Positions 1 through 6,534 of a stretch of DNA of 8,723 nucleotides are shown piece by piece. Numbering within the stretch: the first letter of the stretch is position 1; each line of letters begins with the position of its first letter. The DNA lies in assembly GCA_903872255.1 (NCBI GenBank), contig CAIQJW010000070.1, forward strand, positions 1 through 8,723, given 5' to 3'. The notes under the pieces are model-generated. The model was not told the origin of the DNA and did not search any database. It saw nothing but the letters and a program-made list of their open reading frames with translations. The stretch comes from an uncultured delta proteobacterium. GTDB lineage: Bacteria > Desulfobacterota > Syntrophorhabdia > Syntrophorhabdales > Syntrophorhabdaceae. The position numbers were made by a program, and so were the translations under genes.

Positions 1-1
1 C

Positions 2-430
2 TACGTCGAGCCTCCGCATGGCCGAAATGTCCTGTGGAAATTTTTGTCCCATCTCACTCTCAATTTTCTCTCTGTCGCAACCACCGAGAACCTCAAAGAA
101 CTCCTGACGCTTTACGTGCTTGAAGAAGGCAGGGACAGGTCAAGGATATCGGCAAACATGCGGGAAATACAGGGGATTACCGATCTCTCGCTCGCCGCGG
201 TCCGGCGTCTTGTGCGGGGCAACATGATGCAGGGCCAGAGCATCGGGCTTTCGGCGAACAGGGACTATTTTGCAAGCATCGGGAACCTTCTCCTTTTTAC
301 CAGTGTGCTTGATCATTTCTTTGGAGCGTATAGCGCGATGCACAGTTTCACGCATATGAACCTGAAAGAGGTCATGACGGGCGAGGTGTTTACCTGGCCG
401 CACAGGATGGGGACACGATGCCTGGTATAA
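2..430 (+). CDS. tssF: TssF, T6SS baseplate subunit (C-terminal part, 5' end outside window)
   Basis: The frame is open from the first complete codon at base 2 to TAA at 428-430, giving the last 142 residues of a longer protein. TssF together with TssG forms the wedge of the T6SS baseplate on the cytoplasmic side of the inner membrane. The visible part carries the family's C-terminal signatures: a PPHGRNVLWKFLSHLTLN block matching the usual PPLGRN-LLW-LISHLSLNYLSL, then a GNLLLFTSVLDHFFGAYSAM block matching the usual LFLFGSVLDRFFALYASINSF, and an end reading GEVFTWPHRMGTRCLV, like the typical GEVYRWPPRAGRRPLL. These are matched from memory, not by alignment. An internal TTG at 44 is not a gene start, because the conserved block begins upstream of it. 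The last 13 bases overlap tssG, the usual arrangement for this pair. Confidence 0.93.
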   Translation, partial: YVEPPHGRNVLWKFLSHLTLNFLSVATTENLKELLTLYVLEEGRDRSRISANMREIQGITDLSLAAVRRLVRGNMMQGQSIGLSANRDYFASIGNLLLFTSVLDHFFGAYSAMHSFTHMNLKEVMTGEVFTWPHRMGTRCLV

Positions 431-1407
431 TAGAAGACCTCCTTCAAAAAAGCTCTTCGTATAACTTCATTCAGGCAATGAGGCTCCTTATTTATTCCGT
501 GCACATGCGCGGCGACGAAGATGAAGGCGCCATGCGGCGCAAGATACGCGTCCATCCCCATCTTTCTCTCGATTTTCCAGGAACGGACATCGTCTCCATA
601 GAACAGAAGGATGCCGATCCGGACAAGTTCTTCATAACGTCAACCTTTCTAGGCCTTTACGGGACATCGTCCCCTTTGCCAACATTTTACACCGAAGATC
701 TCCTGGAAGAAGCATCCGACGACAGGAGCATTTCCCGTGATTTCATCGATATCATTAATGCCCCCGCTTACATGCTTTTTTTCAAATGCTGGGGCAAATA
801 CAGTTTTTTTTATAACCTTGTCGAGAGCCGCCGGGATGACATGCTCGACAGGCTTTTTTGCCTTCTGGGGTTTGGCACCGAAAGAATACGGCAGAGCTTT
901 ATTCATCCGACGCGGTTTTTGCGGTATATCGGGCTCACGACGCAGATGCCCCGTTCAGCCGAAGGCCTGCGCGCATTGATCAGTGATTCCATTTCGGAGC
1001 CTTCCATAGATATCGAACAATGCGTCCCGGCAATGGTCGAGATCCCGGCGGACCAGCGGTGCATCCTCGGCACAAGAGGTCATTGCCTGGGAGAGGACGC
1101 ATCGATCGGGTCATTTGTATCGGATTCAACGGGCAAATTCCGCGTACATGCGGGGCCGCTCTCAAGTCAGAAGTTTCAGGACCTCCTCCCCGGGGGAGAA
1201 CCTTTTATGCTCATCGGTAAGTTCATCGATTATTATCTCGACCAGCCGCTCGATTGGGACATGGAGATCGAGGTGGATGAGGGAGAGATCCGTCCCGTTA
1301 ATCTCGGAGATGCCGGATGCTGCCGGTTGGGATGGAATACATGGCTCGGGAGCGATTCGGGGTATCCCGAAAATCGGGTCAGGCTCGAGGCAGGACAGTT
1401 AAGATAA
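418..1407 (+). CDS. tssG: TssG, T6SS baseplate subunit
   Basis: This 329-residue protein has the normal TssG length and architecture and partners TssF in the baseplate wedge. Visible family features are the N-terminal YNFIQAMRLL (about residues 15-24, usual F-F-Q-LRLLE), the hallmark FLGLYGTSSPLPTFYTE (77-93), FIHPTRFLRYIGL (161-173) in the middle, and a C-terminal half with LGEDASIGSFVSDSTGKF (224-241), then GPLSSQKFQDLLPGG (246-260) and a late LGWNTWLG (304-311). The ATG at 418 is favoured because a purine-rich AGGATGGGG stretch lies at 405-412, just before it, and the 13-base overlap with tssF suggests translational coupling. The gene ends at 1407 with TAA, which overlaps the Shine-Dalgarno of tssH. 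No truncation or frameshift is seen. Confidence 0.93.
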   Translation: MPGIIEDLLQKSSSYNFIQAMRLLIYSVHMRGDEDEGAMRRKIRVHPHLSLDFPGTDIVSIEQKDADPDKFFITSTFLGLYGTSSPLPTFYTEDLLEEASDDRSISRDFIDIINAPAYMLFFKCWGKYSFFYNLVESRRDDMLDRLFCLLGFGTERIRQSFIHPTRFLRYIGLTTQMPRSAEGLRALISDSISEPSIDIEQCVPAMVEIPADQRCILGTRGHCLGEDASIGSFVSDSTGKFRVHAGPLSSQKFQDLLPGGEPFMLIGKFIDYYLDQPLDWDMEIEVDEGEIRPVNLGDAGCCRLGWNTWLGSDSGYPENRVRLEAGQLR

Positions 1408-1417
1408 GGAGACCGAC

Positions 1418-4042
1418 ATGCTGACAGTGGATATTAAATCGCTTTTGATGAGGCTAAATGATTACAGTTCGGCGGCAATGCAGGCCGCAGCCGGCTTATG
1501 TGTCTCGCGGACCCATTACGAGATAACGATAGAGCATTTTCTGACCAGGCTTTTCGAAAATCCGAATAGCGACTGGCCGCTTGCTTTTGCCCGGCTTAAT
1601 GTCGATTCTGCAAAGGTTGTCCGGGCAATCGAGGCGACGCTTGAAGATTTCAAGACCGGGAATGCCGCAAAGCCTGTTTTTTCTCCGCTTCTTCTTGAAC
1701 TTATCCAGGATGCCTGGCTCATCTCTTCCATCGATCTGGAAGAAAGAAAGATCCGTTCCGGCGCGATACTCCTGGCATTTCTTTCAAAACCCACATTTTT
1801 CGCATCCGGCAGGTATGCTGATCTCATCAAATCGATCAGCCGCGACACGCTTACGGCCGATTTCTGGACGATAACCAAGGGCTCGGTCGAGATAGACAGA
1901 ACACAGGTAAAGGAAGCGGAAAGCGGGGAAGCGGCGGCTAAGGCAGGCGGGACTTTCATCGACAAGTATTGCTCGGATTTCACGGATAAGGCGGCGCGCG
2001 GCGAGATCGACCCTGTCTTCGGGAGGGACTCCGAGATACGCCAGATGATCGACATCCTCGGGAGAAGGAGAAAGAATAACCCGATCTGCGTGGGTGAACC
2101 GGGCGTCGGCAAGACAGCCGTGGTTGAAGGCATGGCGCTCAGGATAACCGAAGGTGACGTCCCGGACATGCTCAAGGACGTTACTCTTATCGGTCTCGAC
2201 ATGGGGCTCCTTGAAGCCGGCGCGGGCGTCAAAGGCGAGTTCGAAAACCGCCTTAAGGGCGTTATCAACGATATCAAGGCCTCAGAGAAACCGATCATCC
2301 TGTTTATCGATGAGGCCCATACACTTATCGGTGCCGGGGGGACCGCAGGGGGTTCGGACGCGGCAAACCTCCTGAAACCTGCGCTCGCCCGCGGGGAATT
2401 GCGCACCATAGCGGCGACAACGTGGACAGAATACAAGAAATATTTCGAAAAAGACCCTGCCCTGGCCCGGCGTTTTCAGCTTGTGAAGCTTGATGAACCG
2501 GCTGTTGATTCTACCATCCTGATGCTGAGGGGCCTTAAAGACAGCTACGAAAAGGCGCACAAGGTGGTCATAAGGGATGACGCGACGGTCGCAGCGGCGG
2601 AGCTTTCCGACCGCTATATAACGGGAAGGTTCCTGCCGGATAAGGCTATCGACCTGCTTGACACGAGCTGCTCCCGCGTCAAGATCAACCTCACGGCGAA
2701 GCCCGCCTCTCTTGAAAACCTGGAGAGGTCTGTTAAGGCGTGTGAACGCGAGATAACCGCTCTCGACCGGGACAGGGATAACAAGGTTGTCCTCGACGAA
2801 GAGGCGTACGGAGAGGTCGTCGCAAAAAAGGAAGGCCTTGTAAAAGAAGCCGATAGTTTAAGGGAGTTCTGGCTTAAGGAGAAAGAGGCGGCGGCAAAGG
2901 TTGTCGAGATACGGGAAAAGATACATGCAGCGGCGAAAGACAACGGTGAGCGGGATGAACTTTTCAAACAGTTGGATGAGGCAACATCGGAACTCAAAGC
3001 GATCCAGGGCGACTCGCCCAATATTCAGATAGAGGTTGATCCCGATGTCGTCGCCCAGGTTGTATCGGACTGGACCGGGATACCGCTCGGCAAGGTGCTC
3101 AAGGACGAGGCCAAAACGATCATCGAACTCGAAGACCGGCTGAAGGAAAGAATAAAAGGCCAGGAATTCGCGATGTCGACACTCGCCGAGGGGATCCGGG
3201 CATCGAAGGCGGGTATCAAGAACCCCGCCCAGCCGATCGGTGTCTTTCTCTTCGTGGGGCCAAGCGGTGTCGGGAAGACGGAAACGGGGCTTGTGCTTGC
3301 CGATCTTCTCTTTGGCAGCGAACGCCACGTGGTGACGATCAATATGAGTGAATTTCAGGAAAGTCATACGGTGAGCCGGCTTATAGGGTCGCCTCCAGGC
3401 TATGTCGGCTACGGAGAAGGCGGCATGCTGACCGAAGCCGTGCGCCAGAAACCGTATTGCGTCGTTCTGCTCGACGAGGTGGAAAAGGCACATACCGACG
3501 TCATGAACCTCTTCTATCAGGTGTTTGACAAAGGCATGCTGACCGACGGTGAAGGCAAGGAGATAAATTTCCGCAACACGATCATCATATTAACAAGCAA
3601 CCTTGCGTCGGATGTCATCCATGAAATGACCTCTGCCGACGAAAAACCCGGCGCGGATGTCCTTTCGAGCGCGATACGCCCGATACTCTCCGCGCATTTC
3701 AAGCCTGCGCTTCTTGCGCGTATGTCGATCATCCCGTACTTCGATCTCGGCAAGGACGCCATGCGGACGATCGTCGAACTAAAGCTCGGAAAGGTGGCGG
3801 ATACACTCATGGCCAACAACCGGATGCGCATGTCATACACCCCGGCGGTGGCCGATCAGATCGCCGCGCGCTGCACAGAGGTTGAGACCGGCGCACGCAA
3901 TATCGAATACATACTGAGCGGGAACATACTTCCCCGGCTGGCCCAGGAAATACTCGGTCACATGGGCGAAGGAGGAATGCCGGGGACCGTGAACCTGGAT
4001 GTGGACGATGCCGGGTCATTTACGTTTGCGTTCGGACAATAA
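1418..4042 (+). CDS. clpV: TssH/ClpV, AAA+ ATPase that recycles the T6SS sheath
   Basis: This 874-residue class I Clp/Hsp100 protein is of ClpV length. Contracted T6SS sheath is unfolded by ClpV using ATP so that subunits can be reused. Order of parts: Clp N-domain (about 1-150); first AAA+ domain with Walker A GEPGVGKT (226-233), Walker B LFIDEAH (295-301) and pore loop VKGE (271-274) within a ClpV-like GAGVKGEFENRLK block; a charged coiled-coil middle domain (about 430-530); second AAA+ domain with Walker A GPSGVGKT (614-621), Walker B VVLLDEVEKAH (682-692), pore loop GYVG (661-664) and sensor/arginine-finger-type block FKPALLARM (Arg768). All catalytic residues are present, so the enzyme should be active. 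The VKGEFENRLK pore-loop context and the FKPALLAR block separate it from ClpB. An AAGGAG Shine-Dalgarno at 1406-1411 supports the ATG at 1418. Its position between tssG and a sheath gene agrees with the call. Confidence 0.96.
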   Translation: MLTVDIKSLLMRLNDYSSAAMQAAAGLCVSRTHYEITIEHFLTRLFENPNSDWPLAFARLNVDSAKVVRAIEATLEDFKTGNAAKPVFSPLLLELIQDAWLISSIDLEERKIRSGAILLAFLSKPTFFASGRYADLIKSISRDTLTADFWTITKGSVEIDRTQVKEAESGEAAAKAGGTFIDKYCSDFTDKAARGEIDPVFGRDSEIRQMIDILGRRRKNNPICVGEPGVGKTAVVEGMALRITEGDVPDMLKDVTLIGLDMGLLEAGAGVKGEFENRLKGVINDIKASEKPIILFIDEAHTLIGAGGTAGGSDAANLLKPALARGELRTIAATTWTEYKKYFEKDPALARRFQLVKLDEPAVDSTILMLRGLKDSYEKAHKVVIRDDATVAAAELSDRYITGRFLPDKAIDLLDTSCSRVKINLTAKPASLENLERSVKACEREITALDRDRDNKVVLDEEAYGEVVAKKEGLVKEADSLREFWLKEKEAAAKVVEIREKIHAAAKDNGERDELFKQLDEATSELKAIQGDSPNIQIEVDPDVVAQVVSDWTGIPLGKVLKDEAKTIIELEDRLKERIKGQEFAMSTLAEGIRASKAGIKNPAQPIGVFLFVGPSGVGKTETGLVLADLLFGSERHVVTINMSEFQESHTVSRLIGSPPGYVGYGEGGMLTEAVRQKPYCVVLLDEVEKAHTDVMNLFYQVFDKGMLTDGEGKEINFRNTIIILTSNLASDVIHEMTSADEKPGADVLSSAIRPILSAHFKPALLARMSIIPYFDLGKDAMRTIVELKLGKVADTLMANNRMRMSYTPAVADQIAARCTEVETGARNIEYILSGNILPRLAQEILGHMGEGGMPGTVNLDVDDAGSFTFAFGQ

Positions 4043-4075
4043 CATGGTGGCCGAAACCGGACACGAGGAGGCCCG

Positions 4076-5647
4076 ATGGACATACCCCGTAAACCCTTTA
4101 CGATCATCGCCGTAGGATCTTTCGCGCCGGTCCCGGAAGGGCCGCAGCGTGCGAAGATCATCCCGGTCGATACAGCTAACGAAGCCTTATCCAATCTTCG
4201 CCCGGCAGCATGGATACCGGTTGCCAAAGAGATATGCCCGGCTGGGGGTGTCGGGGTAACCCCGGAGAGGATGAAAGACTTCAGCCCCCAGGGCATGATC
4301 GAATCGGTCAAGTACCTGAAAGATCTCAGTGATGCGCGGGAATTGATCAACAGATCTGCAGGACTGCCGCCGGATGATATCGCTCGGGCCGTACGGGAAA
4401 AATGGCCGGATCTTCCACTTGATCTGGCAGTCGATCAGACAAAGGTCAACGCACGAGAGCGCAATCGGGTCGACGATATCCTTTCGATGGTTGCCGCTGA
4501 AGGACAATCACATTCCCTGAATTCCGGTAATATGGAAAGCCCCAGGGCCTTTACAGCTGAAATAGACAAACTGCTTGGCAGAGTGCTCCTGGCAGTCTTT
4601 TCCGATGAGACCTTCAGGGACCTCGAGGCGTCCTGGCGCGGCATCGAGCTTATCACGAAGCAGGGGCCTGCCGGGGGAGCCAAGGACACGCGCCTGTCTA
4701 TCGTAAATACGTCCCGCGACAACCTGACCCAAGCCCTTCGTGAACTGGGGGAGGCTTGCGAGGCCGATCCGCCGGACCTTGTCCTCATCGACTTTCTCTT
4801 TGATAATTCTCCTTTCAGCATGGAATTATTCGAAGAGGCCGCATCCTTTGCCCAAAACCTCATAGTTCCCACAGCGGTCAACGCATCGGCAGGCTTTCTC
4901 GGCCTCAAGAGTTGGAATGAGATCGACCATCTGCCGCTCATCGCCCATTATATCGAAGACAACCCCGTCTATGCAAAATGGCTCAAATTGCGCAAAGACC
5001 CGCGCTCGAACTGGCTTGCCGCTGCCTGCAACAACTTCTGTGTGCGGCAGGCATATGGAAAAGACCAGACTTCCCGCAGCGTCTCTTTCGAAGAGCGCTC
5101 CATACCATGGATACACCCTGTCTTTGCGGTCGGTACGCTTGCCGCTCAAAGTGTGGCACTGTGCGGCTTCGCGTCCCGCCTTGTCGATGCACAGGATATC
5201 CGTCTCGACGGACTCGCGCTCCATACCTTCGAGAACGGGGTTGAGGCTTCGACCGAGACCGTATTCACTATCGACCGCTTAAGGCAGCTCGGGGATATCG
5301 GCCTGACCCCGCTTGCCGGGGTCGCAATGAAGGACGCGGCCTGTCTCCCGTCGGCCCGGGCCATATCGGGGGAATCGCTTCCATTCCAGCTGTTCTTCTC
5401 CCGTATCACCGGGTTTCTCATACGCCTGCGCGAAGAGAACGGGGCGTCGATCCCGGACGATGATGCCGCGGCCTGGCTTACCCGGGCTTTTGAGACATTT
5501 TTCCGCCTGTCGGGAGGCCATACACCGGGGGACCTGTCCGTCAACGCATCGATGAATGACGGAAGGCTAATATTCGCAATAAACCTTACCCCTCCGGCTA
5601 CGATCTTAAGCGGCACAAGGAGGGTATCATTTACATTCGCCTGGTAG
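4076..5647 (+). CDS. Fused TssB-TssC-like T6SS contractile sheath protein
   Basis: This 523-residue protein appears to join the small (TssB/VipA) and large (TssC/VipB) sheath subunits in one chain. Residues about 6-92 resemble TssB: a hydrophobic KPFTIIAVGSFAP strand (usual PFVVGVLGDFSG), then DTANEALSNLRPAAWIPV (usual NFDEVLAGMKPRL-F-V), then MKDFSPQGMIESVKYLKDL (66-84; usual LDDFSPEAVARQVPPLRKLLEAR). Residues about 119-523 resemble TssC: IDKLLGRVLLAVFSDETF then LEASWRGIELIT (183-194), the strongest TssC hallmark; WLKLRKDPRSNWLAAACNNF (302-321) leading to AYG, like the usual W-LR-DSR-LGL-PRFL-RLPYG; IPWIHPVFAVGTLAAQS (343-359); and TETVFTIDRLRQLGDIGLTPL (393-413). Several canonical positions differ, so it is a divergent member. 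A GAGGAGG Shine-Dalgarno at 4065-4071 supports the ATG at 4076. It lies 33 bases after clpV, whose substrate is the sheath. It could be the working sheath, or a sheath-like accessory beside separate tssB and tssC genes upstream; the window cannot decide. Confidence 0.82.
   Translation: MDIPRKPFTIIAVGSFAPVPEGPQRAKIIPVDTANEALSNLRPAAWIPVAKEICPAGGVGVTPERMKDFSPQGMIESVKYLKDLSDARELINRSAGLPPDDIARAVREKWPDLPLDLAVDQTKVNARERNRVDDILSMVAAEGQSHSLNSGNMESPRAFTAEIDKLLGRVLLAVFSDETFRDLEASWRGIELITKQGPAGGAKDTRLSIVNTSRDNLTQALRELGEACEADPPDLVLIDFLFDNSPFSMELFEEAASFAQNLIVPTAVNASAGFLGLKSWNEIDHLPLIAHYIEDNPVYAKWLKLRKDPRSNWLAAACNNFCVRQAYGKDQTSRSVSFEERSIPWIHPVFAVGTLAAQSVALCGFASRLVDAQDIRLDGLALHTFENGVEASTETVFTIDRLRQLGDIGLTPLAGVAMKDAACLPSARAISGESLPFQLFFSRITGFLIRLREENGASIPDDDAAAWLTRAFETFFRLSGGHTPGDLSVNASMNDGRLIFAINLTPPATILSGTRRVSFTFAW
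5617..5623 (+). promoter_or_regulatory. Strong Shine-Dalgarno inside the end of the sheath gene, for the lipoprotein
   Basis: AAGGAGG is a near-perfect anti-16S match lying 22-28 bases before the last sense codon of the sheath gene ends. No ATG, GTG or TTG in the lipoprotein frame follows it at usable distance. The in-frame codons after it are ATC (5626), ATT (5629), TAC, ATT (5635), CGC and CTG (5641). The ATT at 5629 is 5 bases beyond the GGAGG core and is the best-spaced candidate start. The purpose of the site is inferred from the lipoprotein signal sequence that follows directly. Confidence 0.65.
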
Positions 5648-6525
5648 CATGCATTGCCATCTGCGCGGCCCTCTTCTTATCCGGCTGCGGCGGCGGAAAG
5701 ACAGCAAAACCCGCACCCAAACCCGTAGAACTCAAAAGGGATTACAGGGACCATGGCAGCATGAAGAAGATGAACCCCGGCATATTCCCCGGGGATGATG
5801 CATCCTGGGTAGATGTCGACGGCACGACACGGCGAAAGGTATTTTTCAGTGACCGGCTCACAGTGGAGATCGTAGAATCACAGAAGTCGGGGTTGACGGG
5901 GAATATCACGACGGACCACCGGTTCAATGATATTGTCGGGTACATCGTGGCCGGAAGCGCCATGGTGACCGTGGGCAAACAGACGAAGCAGATCTCGGCG
6001 GGCGGCGGGTTCATCGTTCCGTCGAATGTACCCTACGGGGTGATACCTGCATCGGACAAGACAACGATCGTCTACGCATACACTCCGCCCCGCGAAGACC
6101 TGCGCCCCGACGCCCCTCACGTCCGGCGTTTTCCTGACAATGAGATAAAAAGCATCGTTTATAAATGGTTCGCCCTGTTCGATGAAAAAGCAAAAGTTGA
6201 TGATCTCCTCGCGTATCTCGCCGAAACAGGCCTTTCCGTGGAAATGGCAGACAAGAAAAAGATAAATTCCTGGGGGCAATTCCAGGAATGGTACGCAAAA
6301 TGGACAGACCAGGTCGAATCCATCACAAACACGGTCGATTCGGTTTCGGTCGCTTTTGACACCAGGGCCGGCCGTTATAAGGTGGATGCGGTTGTCAGCT
6401 CAATAACAAAGACCCGCTCCGGCAAGAAGGTCACCGCCAAATGCCAGGTCGTCATGGACCTCGTTGATACGAACTGGGGCGGTACACCGAAGATAATCAC
6501 GTATAAGGAAACGGGGATAAAGTAA
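5629..6525 (+). CDS. Lipoprotein with cupin-like and NTF2-like domains, probable ATT start
   Basis: The frame is open from 5560 to TAA at 6523-6525. It encodes a textbook lipoprotein signal: a short Tyr-Ile-Arg start, a hydrophobic LVACIAICAALF core and the lipobox LSGC with its cysteine at 5686-5688 (residue 20 if ATT 5629 is the start, total 298 residues). A Gly/Pro/Lys linker follows (GGGKTAKPAPKPVELK). Residues about 73-156 look like a cupin beta-barrel (YIVAGSAMVTVG, then AGGGFIVPSNVPYGV); one histidine (H97) precedes it, but the usual HxH...E and second-motif His are not evident, so metal binding is doubtful. Residues about 168-298 look like an NTF2/SnoaL-type domain (IVYKWFALFDEKAKVDDLLAYL ending, FQEWYAKW, then strand-rich C-terminus). 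Residue after the lipobox Cys is Gly, so outer-membrane sorting is expected. The first ATG is at 5761, too far in and after the signal. It does not resemble TssJ. Wedged between sheath and vgrG genes, it is likely a T6SS accessory of unknown role. Confidence 0.75.
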   Translation: MYIRLVACIAICAALFLSGCGGGKTAKPAPKPVELKRDYRDHGSMKKMNPGIFPGDDASWVDVDGTTRRKVFFSDRLTVEIVESQKSGLTGNITTDHRFNDIVGYIVAGSAMVTVGKQTKQISAGGGFIVPSNVPYGVIPASDKTTIVYAYTPPREDLRPDAPHVRRFPDNEIKSIVYKWFALFDEKAKVDDLLAYLAETGLSVEMADKKKINSWGQFQEWYAKWTDQVESITNTVDSVSVAFDTRAGRYKVDAVVSSITKTRSGKKVTAKCQVVMDLVDTNWGGTPKIITYKETGIK

Positions 6526-6534
6526 CAGGTTTTT

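Noticed and set aside
44..430. A separate small gene starting at TTG 44
   Set aside because: The frame is open to the left edge and the conserved TssF block begins before base 44, so it is the end of a longer gene.
1516..2436. A 306-residue minus-strand open frame
   Set aside because: It lies wholly opposite clpV, has a Ser/Arg-rich composition typical of an antisense shadow and shows no recognisable domain.
1418..4042. ClpB chaperone instead of ClpV
   Set aside because: The VKGEFENRLK pore-loop context, FKPALLARM block, divergent N-domain and T6SS neighbours favour ClpV.
5775..5794. Inverted repeat CCCCGG...CCGGGG as a terminator
   Set aside because: The stem is only 6 base pairs, lies inside the lipoprotein coding region and has no T-run after it.
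5761..6525. Lipoprotein gene starting at ATG 5761 as a cytoplasmic cupin protein
   Set aside because: The same frame upstream encodes a complete signal peptide, lipobox and linker right after a strong Shine-Dalgarno, which would be a remarkable coincidence in non-coding sequence; no clear Shine-Dalgarno precedes 5761.
5629..6525. TssJ, the T6SS outer-membrane lipoprotein
   Set aside because: TssJ is a small transthyretin-like protein of roughly 150-190 residues; this one is about 298 residues with cupin-like and NTF2-like patterns.
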